The notes under the pieces are model-generated. The model was not told the DNA's origin and ran no database searches. It saw only the letters and a program-made list of their open reading frames with translations. Position numbers and translations under genes: made by a program. DNA of 64,000 bases from Bacteroidales bacterium. GTDB lineage: Bacteria > Bacteroidota > Bacteroidia > Bacteroidales > UBA932. The stretch is from positions 21,399 through 85,398 of the forward strand of contig JAMPAT010000015.1 in NCBI GenBank assembly GCA_023667095.1, written 5' to 3'. Positions 54,350-63,809 of this stretch are shown here, piece by piece; position 1 is the stretch's first letter, and each line of letters begins with the position of its first letter.

Positions 54350-55733
54350 CCAGGTCCAGCCGCTTATCCTGACAAGCAGCGGACGCTATGTCTGGAGTGA
54401 CCAGCCTTTCAAATACCATATAAAGGACGGTGTACTCCATATTGACAACGCCCTTGCTGAAATAAACACGGCCAAGGTAGGCAAGTCTCTCTCTGATGCC
54501 TACCGTTTCGCCCAGAAGGCATTCTTCCCTGTTGAGGGGCTTCTCCCTCCTGTTGAATTCTTTGAAAAGCCGCAGTGGAACACCTGGATTGAACTCCAGT
54601 ATAACCAGAACCAGAAAGATATCCTCGAGTATGCCCGCGGTATAGTCCGCAACGGGCTGCCTGCCGGTATCCTGATGATAGACGACACATGGCAGGAGGA
54701 CTATGGCAAATGGGTCTTCCATCCGGGGCGTTTCCCTGATCCTAAGGCAATGTGTGACGAACTGCACCGCATGGGCTTCCGTGTTATGCTATGGGTGACT
54801 CCGTTCGTCAGCATGGACCAGTATGAAATCTGTGTAAGCGTAGGTGACGGCTTCCTTAAGAAGGAGGGGTTCGGCACTTATCCTGTCTACTGGTGGAACG
54901 GATGGTCTGCATCAATTGATTTTTCCAATGAACAGGGACACCGCTGGTTTGACAGCCAGCTTGCAAGACTTGTGGATGAATTTGGAGTTGACGGCTTCAA
55001 GTTCGATGCAGGCGACTTTAACCTCTTCCCTTCCGATGCCATATCCTCCGGTAACATGACAGCATGGGACTACTGTGCAGCCTTTGCCGAATATGGTGAG
55101 AAATACCCTTACAACGAGTACCGTGCAGCATGGAAGTCAGGCGGCAAGCCGCTTGTCCAGAGGCTGCATGACAAGGGCCATTCATGGCAGGCACTCAATG
55201 CCCTCATCCCTGAGATGATGGCGGCCAACCTGAATGGCTACTGGTTCTGTGCCCCTGACATGATTGGAGGGGGAAGCTTTGCCTCGTTCCTTCCTGGCTG
55301 CGTCATTGACAGCGACCTTGTTGTGCGCTCCGCCCAGGTACATGCCCTTATGCCGATGATGCAGTTCTCGGTGGCACCGTGGAGAATCCTTGACAGGGAA
55401 CATCTCAATGCAGTGCTTGAGGCTGTGAAGACAAGGGACCGCTTCCTTGACAGGATTGTCTCCCTGATGCATACTGCATCGCAGACCGGAGAACCTGTCG
55501 TGGCACCTCTCGAGTTCTATTTCCCGCACCAAGGCCTCGCTGATGTGAAGAACCAGTTCATGCTCGGCCCGGACATGATGGTAGCCCCTATGACAGACCC
55601 CGGTACGGTACGCACTGTGGCTTTGCCGCGCGGAAAATGGCTCTCGGATGACGGTGTCATCTATGAGGGAGGACGTGACATTATCATAGATGTGCCTCTT
55701 GAGAGAATCCCGTATTTCTATGCCGTTCAATGA
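54300..55733 (+). CDS. GH31-family alpha-glycosidase
   Basis: 477 residues counted from the first ATG; the frame is open from 54279. GH31 landmarks: WSDQPFKYHIKDGVLHI, PAGILMIDDTWQEDYGKW, YWWNGWSASIDFSNEQGHRWF and the nucleophile region GVDGFKFDAGDFN; later MMQFSVAPWRIL. The N-terminal sandwich strand comes from the upstream frame. It likely cleaves an alpha-linked hexose or N-acetylhexosamine. It has no signal of its own, so export depends on fusion with the upstream lipoprotein. It overlaps the ECF sigma start by 14 bases. Confidence 0.8.
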   Translation: MPFRDSSYLTLFENGGNQVQPLILTSSGRYVWSDQPFKYHIKDGVLHIDNALAEINTAKVGKSLSDAYRFAQKAFFPVEGLLPPVEFFEKPQWNTWIELQYNQNQKDILEYARGIVRNGLPAGILMIDDTWQEDYGKWVFHPGRFPDPKAMCDELHRMGFRVMLWVTPFVSMDQYEICVSVGDGFLKKEGFGTYPVYWWNGWSASIDFSNEQGHRWFDSQLARLVDEFGVDGFKFDAGDFNLFPSDAISSGNMTAWDYCAAFAEYGEKYPYNEYRAAWKSGGKPLVQRLHDKGHSWQALNALIPEMMAANLNGYWFCAPDMIGGGSFASFLPGCVIDSDLVVRSAQVHALMPMMQFSVAPWRILDREHLNAVLEAVKTRDRFLDRIVSLMHTASQTGEPVVAPLEFYFPHQGLADVKNQFMLGPDMMVAPMTDPGTVRTVALPRGKWLSDDGVIYEGGRDIIIDVPLERIPYFYAVQ

Positions 55734-56265
55734 GACTGAACTGATAATGAAGATGAAGAATGACTCCCGTGAGGCGTTCTTCATCTTCTATCAGAAATAT
55801 CTGCCTGTAGTTGAGACTTTTGCTTCCTCACTGGTAAAGGATACCGGTGTGGCAAGGGAGATTGCGCAGAATGTATTCGTGAGGATATGGGACCGCAGAC
55901 GGAGCCTGGACAATATCGAGTCATTCCGGGGGTATCTTTTCAGGATGACAAAGAATGCGGTCTATGACTATTTCCATACATACAGGAGCAGGGCAGTTAG
56001 CTTTGATGACATGTCGGAGAGGATTGACCTTTCCGGCTTTGCCGTTGAGGGTGAAGGGCCGGACATAGATTCGAAGAATATGCTCATGAAGGTCCTCATA
56101 GAAATGGACAGGCTCCCGGCCAAATGCAGGAAGGTATTCATAATGAGCAGGCTGCTCGGAATGAAGAACAGGGAAATTGCAGAGAGCATGTCCCTGTCCG
56201 TCAAGACTGTAGAGTACCATATCTCATCCGCCTTGACGATTTTAAGAAAAAAGGTGAAAATCTGA
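55720..56265 (+). CDS. ECF-type sigma factor
   Basis: 181 residues from ATG 55720 (a 10-codon extension is less likely because it reaches deep into the GH31 end). Region 2 is FFIFYQKYLPVVETFASSLV...EIAQNVFVRIWDRR, and region 4 is LPAKCRKVFIMSRLLGMKNR...SLSVKTVEYHISSALTILRK. It directs RNA polymerase to the PUL promoters when released by the FecR that follows. The promoter-like motif at 56266 sits directly after its stop. Confidence 0.92.
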   Translation: MPFNETELIMKMKNDSREAFFIFYQKYLPVVETFASSLVKDTGVAREIAQNVFVRIWDRRRSLDNIESFRGYLFRMTKNAVYDYFHTYRSRAVSFDDMSERIDLSGFAVEGEGPDIDSKNMLMKVLIEMDRLPAKCRKVFIMSRLLGMKNREIAESMSLSVKTVEYHISSALTILRKKVKI

Positions 56266-56297
56266 TTAGGGTAAATCTCTGTTCGTTCAGTCGTATA
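56266..56297 (+). promoter_or_regulatory. ECF-like promoter between sigma and FecR genes
   Basis: TTAGGGTAAAT (56266-56276), 13 bases, then GTCGTATA (56290-56297). It is a variant of the motif before the peptide cassettes. Its place between sigma and anti-sigma fits autoregulation. Confidence 0.65.
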
Positions 56298-56301
56298 GGA
56301 A

Positions 56302-57291
56302 ATGAGAAACAAAAGCATCATATACAATATCATTGATTCTTTCATGCGCCATGAGAATCCGTCAGAACCTGTTGCAGGCTTTTTCCGTAGCTGGCTCATC
56401 GATGATGACTGCAAGGAAGAGAAAAGCCAGGCTCTGGAGGCCAAGTGGTGCGAGATGAATGCTGTGCTGGAGGCAATTGAAGGCCCTGAGAAAAGCAGGG
56501 CGCAGTATGAAATGCTTGAGCATGTGGAAAAATCCGGAAAGAGGAGGGGATTCTTTGTCCGGTGGCATGTCGCTGCATCTCTGCTTCTGCTCTTTGCCGG
56601 CCTTGCCGCATATTCTGCGTATTCGTTCCGGAAAGATGCGGGTGTTGACAGGACATGCTATGTCACTGGCACCGGCTCGAAGGGCGAGTTCTTTCTTCCT
56701 GACGGTTCGCATGTATGGATGAATTCCAATTCACGCCTTGAGTTCTCATCTGACTTCAATTCCGGAGAGGAACGTGCGGTTGCTGTTACAGGCGAGGCCT
56801 TTTTTGATGTGGTCAAGGGAAAGCGTCCGTTTATAGTGTCCCTCAGTGAAGATGTCAGCGTAAAGGTGCACGGGACAAGGTTCAATGTCCGGAATGCGGA
56901 GATATTTGAGTCTGTCCAGGTCGCATTGCAGTCCGGCTCCGTGGAGATTGTCAACAGCAGCAGCCAGAGGACAATGCTTGCCCCCGGATGCTGCTATACA
57001 TACAATTCATCCATGGGCACATACAATATCTCATACGTGAACACGGCCAATTTCAGCAACTGGACAAAGTCTCTTGTTGTCTTCAAGGATGAGGCTCTCG
57101 GTGATGTGCTGACAACCCTTGAGCATTGGTATAACGTAAGGATAACGGTAGAAAAGGGAGTTGATACAACAATGTCGCTTTCGTTCACGCTCAAGAATGA
57201 ACCTGTAGATGATACTTTCTCACTGCTGCAGACGCTGACAAAATACAGATGTAAGGTGGTTGACAGCAACCATGTAGTGATTTCAAGATAA
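56302..57291 (+). CDS. FecR-family anti-sigma factor
   Basis: 329 residues. Cytoplasmic N-terminal part of about 85 residues that would hold the sigma, one membrane helix at about 86-109, then a FecR domain (GSKGEFFLPDGSHVWMNSNS, VTGEAFFDVVKGKRPFIV, VHGTRFNVR) and DUF4974 at the C-terminus (VVFKDEALGDVLTTLEHWYN). It receives the signal from the STN domain of the next gene's SusC and releases or activates the sigma. Confidence 0.9.
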   Translation: MRNKSIIYNIIDSFMRHENPSEPVAGFFRSWLIDDDCKEEKSQALEAKWCEMNAVLEAIEGPEKSRAQYEMLEHVEKSGKRRGFFVRWHVAASLLLLFAGLAAYSAYSFRKDAGVDRTCYVTGTGSKGEFFLPDGSHVWMNSNSRLEFSSDFNSGEERAVAVTGEAFFDVVKGKRPFIVSLSEDVSVKVHGTRFNVRNAEIFESVQVALQSGSVEIVNSSSQRTMLAPGCCYTYNSSMGTYNISYVNTANFSNWTKSLVVFKDEALGDVLTTLEHWYNVRITVEKGVDTTMSLSFTLKNEPVDDTFSLLQTLTKYRCKVVDSNHVVISR

Positions 57292-57333
57292 GACAACTGA
57301 CAGAATAAACCCTAAACACTAAACTAAATTCGA

Positions 57334-60300
57334 ATGAAAAGTAGAGTCATCAGTATTCTGATTTCGCTTGCCATCATTTCAGGTCTTGCGCCTCTATATG
57401 CACAGACCAGGAATGTGACCGTCCATGAGGACAGGATCAGGGTAAGTGAGTTTTTGCAGGTCCTTGAAAAGCAGACCGGCTATACTTTCGCGTACAAGAC
57501 TTCAGACATTGACCTGTCTGCTGTAGTTACAGCGAATGCAGAGGGAGAGGATGTCCTTGCCGTACTCAGGCAGGCACTCTCGTCCCAGAACCTGAGTTTC
57601 ACAGTATCGGGGACAAGGATTGTCATCTCCAGGAAAAGTGCAGCCCCGCAGTCTCCTGGACAGGAACGCCATGTCTCAGGAAAGGTCCTTGATGCAGGAG
57701 ACAATCCTGTTATAGGGGCTGTTGTCATGACCGGGAGTTCCAAGGGAACAATCACAGATGAGAACGGTGGATTCTATATCGCCCTCCTTCCTGAAGAGAA
57801 GTCGATTTCCGTAGAATGCCTCGGCTATTCCTCAAAGAAAGTAAATGTCACATCATCGCAGGATAACCTTGTAATATATCTTGCAGAGGATGCGATGAAC
57901 ATAGAGGAGACTGTTGTTGTCGGCTACGGTGTGCAGAAGAAGATAAACCTTACTGGTGCAATCTCGACTGTTGAGACGAAGGCTCTTGCCGACCGTCCTT
58001 CCCAGGATCTCGGACATATGCTGCAGGGATCTGTACCTGGACTTTTCGTCACGACATCCGGAGGTGACCCGGAGGCAGGCATAGACATCAATATCCGTGG
58101 ATATAACTCTATCAACGGCGGAAAGCCGCTCGTCCTTATTGACGGAGTGGAGGGTGACATGCAGATTGTGAACCCTTCCGATGTTGAATCAATATCTGTC
58201 ATCAAGGATGCCTCCTCTGCCGCAATCTATGGTGCGCGTGCCTCTTTCGGAGTTGTGCTTATCACGACAAAGAGCGGTTCTGCAAAGGAGGGCAAGCCTA
58301 CTGTGCGATACAATGGAAAAGTCGGATTTACGGCTCCGACAACCAGTACAGACTATGAAACTACAGGATACTGGTCGGTCTATATCAACGACTATTTCTA
58401 CAACAGTTCCTTCGGAAGGAACTGGACCAGATACACAGAGGAGGACATGAACCAGATGTGGCTCAGGCGCAATGACAAGACTGAGAATCCGGAGCGTCCA
58501 TGGGTGCTTACGGAAATGCGTGACGGAAAGGAAAGCTATATCTATTATTGCAACACAGACTGGTACCATGAGATGTACCAGGATATAAATCCGTTTACCC
58601 AGCATAATATCTCAGTAAATGGTGGCAACAAATTCGTGAAATACTTCTTCTCTGCAGGCTATGAGCATAAGGAGGGAGTCTTCCAGGTACGTCCGGAGAA
58701 ATTCAACAAATACAATCTCCGGAGCAAGACTGACTTCATGCTTACAAAGTGGATGTCGCTCAGCAACAACATGAGCTTCTACACCACAGACTATGACTAT
58801 CCTGGCAATGCCGGGTCGAATATCACATTCCAGTATTCAGGTTACCATGCCTTTGCCAGCATGCCGCTCCAGAACCCTGACGGTACATGGGTGTACAAGA
58901 CCATCTTCACTGACTCAAACCTTGCGAACGGCTGCCACATGGAATTGGGGCAGGACACAAAGCAGAATCACAAGTACAGATATAACTTTTCCAACACAGC
59001 AGAGCTTTCTGTCCGTCCTGTAGAGGGGCTTGATATCCGTGCGAACTTTACTTACACAACAGACATAAGCAAATCCTGGAACCGCTCCACTCCGGCTACA
59101 TATTCGAAATATCCGGGTGTCGTGGAGACTGATGACCAGGGACGTTTCTGGAACCGCCTGATGGAGTCACATGACCAGAGCAAGTATCTTGTCACCAACA
59201 TATATGGGACATACGCCCGTACATTTGAAGAAAAGCATAATATGCAGGTCATCGCGGGATATAACTACGAGACATACTATCAAAGGCTGCATTCTACGGA
59301 AGCACGAAACCTTTCCTCCCTGTATCTGAGTGACTATAACATGGTGCTTCCGGAAGCTGACGGAAACTATAACTGGAATATCAAGGGAGGACAGAGCGAG
59401 TATGCTATACAGGGATTTTTTGCGAGGGCGAACTATGACTACAAAGGCAAATATCTTGTGGAGGCGAGCATCCGTTTCGACGGGACGTCCCGTTTTGTAA
59501 GGGAACACCGTTGGGGCTACTTTCCTTCTGCTTCTGTCGGATGGAGATTTTCCGAGGAGGATTTCTTCAGGCCAGTCAAAGGCTGGTGGGACCTTGCCAA
59601 GATCCGTTTCTCTGTCGGTTCACTCGGCAACCAGCAGGTCGGGGACTATGACTTCATGAGGACAATAAACAAAAAGTCACCGTCCTATATGTTTGAAGGC
59701 GAGACTTCCAATGCAAATGCCGTTACGGCATCCAATCCGAACGCCTCTGACTTCACATGGGAGACAACCAACCATTACAACCTCGGACTCGACCTCGCAT
59801 TCTTCGGCAACAGGCTGGCATTTACAGGAGAAGCCTATATCAGGCAGACAAAAGGAATGCTGACTTCCGGTGAGCCCCTTCCTGAGGTCTATGGAGCAGG
59901 TTCTCCAATGAGGAATGCTGCAGATCTCTGCTCATACGGGTATGAGCTTGTCCTGGAGTGGAAAGACGCATTTGCACTTGGCGGAAAACCTTTCTCATAC
60001 AATGTCAAGGCTACATTGAGTGACTATATCACAAAGATAACCAAGTTCAAGAATCCGACACGCCTTCTTGGCTCGTATTACGAAGGGATGACCATCGGTG
60101 AAATCTGGGGCTATAGGACAGACGGCGTCTTCAAGACAGATGAGGAGGCACAGGCGTATGCAAAGAAGGTTGACTTGTCGGAAGTCGCAGCCGGACTTAA
60201 TGACGGATGGCGTGCAGGAGACCTCAAATATCTCGACATTGACGATGAACATGACGGCATCATCAATGCCGGAGGCTATAGCGTGGACTCTCCAGGTGAC

Positions 60301-60846
60301 AAGACCATCATAGGAAACAAGGAACCGAGATGGCAGTACGGAATTACCCTGTCTGCATCATGGAACGGTTTCGACATATCCACATTCATCCAGGGGATCG
60401 GACGTATCAACTGGTATCCTGGCGGTGAGAACAGGGCTTTCTGGAACTGCTATACCCAGGTCCCTCTTTCATTCCTGCCACGGAACTATATGGACAATGT
60501 CTGGTCCGAGGATAATCAGGGAGCGTATTTCACACGTCCACGTGCAAATCTTGCCAATACTACAAGCTCATATCTCCATACTGTCAACGACTATTATCTC
60601 CAGAATATAGGATATATCAGGATGAGGAACCTTACAGTTGGATATTCAGTTCCGGCCAAGGCCTGCCAGAAGATAAAGATGGGCAGCGCAAGGATCTATC
60701 TGTCAGGAGAGAACCTCTGGTATTGGTCACCGCTTAAGAAAATCACAAAATATCTTGACCCTGAGATGGCATACTCCGGCAAACAGTTCGGATATGGCTA
60801 TCCTTGGCAGCGCACATTTGTTCTTGGACTTGACATCACATTCTAA
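57334..60846 (+). CDS. SusC-like TonB-dependent transducer with STN domain
   Basis: 1170 residues. Signal peptide, then an STN domain at about 30-95 (RVSEFLQVLEKQTGYTFAYK, VLAVLRQALSSQNLSFTVSG), a carboxypeptidase-like domain (VSGKVLDAGDNPVIGAVVMT), plug (DLGHMLQGSVPGLFVTTSGG; DASSAAIYGARASFGVVLIT) and barrel ending FVLGLDITF. The STN makes it the sensor that talks to the FecR at 56302. Confidence 0.93.
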   Translation: MKSRVISILISLAIISGLAPLYAQTRNVTVHEDRIRVSEFLQVLEKQTGYTFAYKTSDIDLSAVVTANAEGEDVLAVLRQALSSQNLSFTVSGTRIVISRKSAAPQSPGQERHVSGKVLDAGDNPVIGAVVMTGSSKGTITDENGGFYIALLPEEKSISVECLGYSSKKVNVTSSQDNLVIYLAEDAMNIEETVVVGYGVQKKINLTGAISTVETKALADRPSQDLGHMLQGSVPGLFVTTSGGDPEAGIDINIRGYNSINGGKPLVLIDGVEGDMQIVNPSDVESISVIKDASSAAIYGARASFGVVLITTKSGSAKEGKPTVRYNGKVGFTAPTTSTDYETTGYWSVYINDYFYNSSFGRNWTRYTEEDMNQMWLRRNDKTENPERPWVLTEMRDGKESYIYYCNTDWYHEMYQDINPFTQHNISVNGGNKFVKYFFSAGYEHKEGVFQVRPEKFNKYNLRSKTDFMLTKWMSLSNNMSFYTTDYDYPGNAGSNITFQYSGYHAFASMPLQNPDGTWVYKTIFTDSNLANGCHMELGQDTKQNHKYRYNFSNTAELSVRPVEGLDIRANFTYTTDISKSWNRSTPATYSKYPGVVETDDQGRFWNRLMESHDQSKYLVTNIYGTYARTFEEKHNMQVIAGYNYETYYQRLHSTEARNLSSLYLSDYNMVLPEADGNYNWNIKGGQSEYAIQGFFARANYDYKGKYLVEASIRFDGTSRFVREHRWGYFPSASVGWRFSEEDFFRPVKGWWDLAKIRFSVGSLGNQQVGDYDFMRTINKKSPSYMFEGETSNANAVTASNPNASDFTWETTNHYNLGLDLAFFGNRLAFTGEAYIRQTKGMLTSGEPLPEVYGAGSPMRNAADLCSYGYELVLEWKDAFALGGKPFSYNVKATLSDYITKITKFKNPTRLLGSYYEGMTIGEIWGYRTDGVFKTDEEAQAYAKKVDLSEVAAGLNDGWRAGDLKYLDIDDEHDGIINAGGYSVDSPGDKTIIGNKEPRWQYGITLSASWNGFDISTFIQGIGRINWYPGGENRAFWNCYTQVPLSFLPRNYMDNVWSEDNQGAYFTRPRANLANTTSSYLHTVNDYYLQNIGYIRMRNLTVGYSVPAKACQKIKMGSARIYLSGENLWYWSPLKKITKYLDPEMAYSGKQFGYGYPWQRTFVLGLDITF

Positions 60847-60857
60847 AAGAACCGTAT

Positions 60858-62639
60858 ATGAGAAAATATATATTTCTATTTTTTGCCGTTCTGGCAAGCG
60901 CAGTATCCTGCAATCTGGACAGGTTCCCGCTTGACAAGGAATCCCTGGATACATATCTCCAGGATGAATCCCAATGCCAGAGCTTTTCAAACACATTCTA
61001 CGACGATCTGTTTAATGGCAATATCTGGGATGCACAGAATGACCTTTATATGGAAAAGAGCCTTCCTGCGCTGATCCGTGGCGGGAATGCACGTACAACA
61101 CCATCCAGTGGAGGAGGCTGGAGCTTTACTGTCTTGCGCGGAATCAATACAATGTTGGGGCACATGGACAACTGCAAGGATCCTCAGGTACGTCAGGAAT
61201 ACACTGCCCTTGCACGATTCTTCAGGGCATACTACTATTATAAGATGGTGCGGGATTTCGGTGATGTGCCATGGTATGACCATGAACTCGGCTCTACTGA
61301 GACCGATGAACTGTACAAGCCAAGGGATTCGCGTGACTATGTCTTTGAGAAGATGCTTGAGGATATTGACTTTGCAATAGAGGTCCTTCCCAAGACTCCG
61401 AATCTCTATCGGGTTACAAGCTGGACTGTACTTGCCCTCAAGTCCCGTATGTGCCTGTTCGAGGGGACATGGAGGAAATACCATGGACTTTCCCTGGATC
61501 ATGATGCTGACTATTATCTGAAGCTTGCCGCCGATGCGGCCCGTACATTCATTGAGACTTCCCCATACGTGATATGGAGCTATGAGAAGGACCCGTCAAT
61601 GAGCTATACGATGCTGTTCTCGCAGATGACTGCCCCTATTGAGGAATATGTCCTGGCCAAGGCCTATAGCAATTCTACACAGCTGACACATAAGGCGACC
61701 TGGTTTTCCTTTACTGACGGGGCCAATATCAACGTGAACAAGAAGTTCGTTGATGCTTTCCTGATGGCTGACGGAAGCAGGTACACTGACAAGGACGGCT
61801 GGGAGACAGATATATATTATGATGAGATGACTGGAAGGGACCCGCGTCTTGCCCAGATTCTGCGCTGTCCTGGCTATCACCGTCTTGACCATGATAAAAT
61901 CATGACTACAGACTTTTCCGCTTCATTGACAGGCTATCCATACGTTAAGTATGCGGTAAGCTGGAATGACCAGGATGATTCTTTCCAGGGTTCTGCAAAT
62001 GACCTTCCGCTCGTCCGTGCAGCTGAAGTCTATCTGAACTACGCCGAGGCCATGGCGGAGAGAAGCGATGTCAGGATAACCCAGGATGACATAGACATGA
62101 GCATAAACCCTATCCGCAAGAGGGCAGGTATGCCTGACATGGACCTTGCATGGTGCAATGCAAACCCTGACAACAATTATATGGGCTCCACAAAATACGG
62201 CTTCCGCAATGTCAAGGGCGAGAACAAGGGAGTAATCCTCGAGATCCGCCGTGAGCGTATGGTCGAGCTTGCGCAGGAAGGCGATTTCCGCTGGTATGAC
62301 CTCATGAGGTGGAAAGAGGGCAAATGTATCGAGCAGGATATCCTTGGACAATATTTCCCTGGTCCTGGCGAATATGACTTCGATGGTGACGGAGTTGTTG
62401 ACATCTGCCTGTATGAAGGTAGCGTAAAGCCAGAGACTGCGGCTCGCCTTGTCTATAAAATCGGCACCAACCCGATTGTCCTTACAGGAGGCAGCAAGGG
62501 ATATGTAAACCCTTACAGCAAACAGAGCCACCAGTTCGATGAAAACCGTGACTATCTATATCCACTCCCGACAGGGGAACTTGCCATGAACAAGAACCTG
62601 ACACAGAACCCGGGATGGTCTGACATAAAGCGTGATTAA
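60858..62639 (+). CDS. SusD-like surface glycan-binding lipoprotein
   Basis: 593 residues; signal MRKYIFLFFAVLASAVSC. ARFFRAYYYYKMVRDFGDVPW, LPLVRAAEVYLNYAEAMAER and the end IRRERMVELAQEGDFRWYDL are SusD/RagB signatures. It pairs with the STN-SusC 11 bases upstream. Confidence 0.93.
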   Translation: MRKYIFLFFAVLASAVSCNLDRFPLDKESLDTYLQDESQCQSFSNTFYDDLFNGNIWDAQNDLYMEKSLPALIRGGNARTTPSSGGGWSFTVLRGINTMLGHMDNCKDPQVRQEYTALARFFRAYYYYKMVRDFGDVPWYDHELGSTETDELYKPRDSRDYVFEKMLEDIDFAIEVLPKTPNLYRVTSWTVLALKSRMCLFEGTWRKYHGLSLDHDADYYLKLAADAARTFIETSPYVIWSYEKDPSMSYTMLFSQMTAPIEEYVLAKAYSNSTQLTHKATWFSFTDGANINVNKKFVDAFLMADGSRYTDKDGWETDIYYDEMTGRDPRLAQILRCPGYHRLDHDKIMTTDFSASLTGYPYVKYAVSWNDQDDSFQGSANDLPLVRAAEVYLNYAEAMAERSDVRITQDDIDMSINPIRKRAGMPDMDLAWCNANPDNNYMGSTKYGFRNVKGENKGVILEIRRERMVELAQEGDFRWYDLMRWKEGKCIEQDILGQYFPGPGEYDFDGDGVVDICLYEGSVKPETAARLVYKIGTNPIVLTGGSKGYVNPYSKQSHQFDENRDYLYPLPTGELAMNKNLTQNPGWSDIKRD

Positions 62640-62682
62640 AACCTGAACAATAACATTATTACTAACTTTTAAATCATTTGAA

Positions 62683-63633
62683 ATGAAAAAGTACTTTTCT
62701 TTCTTTGCAGCAGCCGCAATGGTTTGCTGCGCGGTGGCATCCTGCAGCAAGGATGACCCTAAGGACAACAACGGTGACAACGGCAACAACAATGACAACA
62801 ACAAGCCGTCAGCTGTGGCAATCTCCATTGACGGAGACTTCTCTGACTGGGATGCCATAAAGGAGACCAGCGAAGACGGTACCGTCTACTTCTGCGCAAC
62901 CGGTGCAGACGGATACAAGAACATCCGCAACCTCAAGGCAACTTCAGACGAGGACTACATCTACATGTGCTTTGAAGTTTCGACCAGCAAGCTCTATATG
63001 GGAGATGGCGGTCACCATGGAGACAGCTGGGAGGGACTTGGAACCAATAATGCTGCTCCAGCACCAATCTGGATTTATATTGACTCAGACAACAATTCAA
63101 AGACAGGGCTTACAACCCAATGGGTTGGTGATGTAGATGCCGGCGGACCTGCATTCAGCGATTTCCAGTGCGATAATTTTATCCAGATATACAACTGGAT
63201 TGAACGCTCTACAGGTGTATGGGACATGGGATGGCAGCAGTGCAATGTCAGACTTCCAGAGAATGGATGTACAGATAAAGACGGCAAACCGATTGAAGGT
63301 CCGAAAGACGGAGATTCCATTGAAGATAACGGCAGCTGGTATAACTATTACACTGATGTCTATGTTGACGGTTATGGCTGGAGTCATTTCCTTGACAATA
63401 CCATCATCACTTTCGAGAATTTCAAGACAAAGAACAACGGTGCATACTATATCTGCGAATTTGCAATCAAGAGAAGCCTTCTCGTAGACAACGACTGCGT
63501 CGCAGGGCCGGATATGACAGAAATCGCTTTCGGTGTAGCAAATCAGTGCAACGACCCAGAGGGCGGCAAAGGCGGCTGGTCAGGCATAATCCCTGGCGAC
63601 CGCAAGCCTGCAACACTCAAGCTTGTCAACTAA
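62683..63633 (+). CDS. Surface lipoprotein with CBM9-like domain
   Basis: 316 residues; signal MKKYFSFFAAAAMVCCAVASC. An Asn/Asp/Gly-rich tether (about 23-45) leads to one folded domain starting ISIDGDFSDWDAIKE, a CBM9-like fold with PIWIYIDSDNNSKTG and a conserved C-terminal strand (DRKPATLKLVN). It resembles the last domain of the protein at 51577. Probably binds glycan at the cell surface. Last gene of the PUL. Confidence 0.75.
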   Translation: MKKYFSFFAAAAMVCCAVASCSKDDPKDNNGDNGNNNDNNKPSAVAISIDGDFSDWDAIKETSEDGTVYFCATGADGYKNIRNLKATSDEDYIYMCFEVSTSKLYMGDGGHHGDSWEGLGTNNAAPAPIWIYIDSDNNSKTGLTTQWVGDVDAGGPAFSDFQCDNFIQIYNWIERSTGVWDMGWQQCNVRLPENGCTDKDGKPIEGPKDGDSIEDNGSWYNYYTDVYVDGYGWSHFLDNTIITFENFKTKNNGAYYICEFAIKRSLLVDNDCVAGPDMTEIAFGVANQCNDPEGGKGGWSGIIPGDRKPATLKLVN

Positions 63634-63660
63634 TACTTTAAGTCAATAAATCAACAGTGC

Positions 63661-63692
63661 GAGGGGACAGCATTTATGTTGTCCCCTCTTTT
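63661..63692 (+). terminator. Terminator at the end of the polysaccharide locus
   Basis: GAGGGGACA (63661-63669) pairs with TGTCCCCTC (63680-63688), followed by Ts. Confidence 0.85.
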
Positions 63693-63753
63693 GGGAATAT
63701 TTAAGAATAAAGCGGCAATCAAGCTCCCGTGATAAATTACGCTATGTGTAATG

Positions 63754-63801
63754 TCCTGTCCATGCTTATTCTGAAAATGACGTACTTAATCATGGACAGG
63801 A
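63754..63801 (-). repeat. Inverted repeat before the terminal nuclease gene
   Basis: TCCTGTCCATG (63754-63764) and CATGGACAGGA (63791-63801) form an 11-bp stem with a 26-nt loop; it lies just after the stop of the minus-strand gene and could be its terminator. Confidence 0.5.
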
Positions 63802-63809
63802 TGCTTTGT

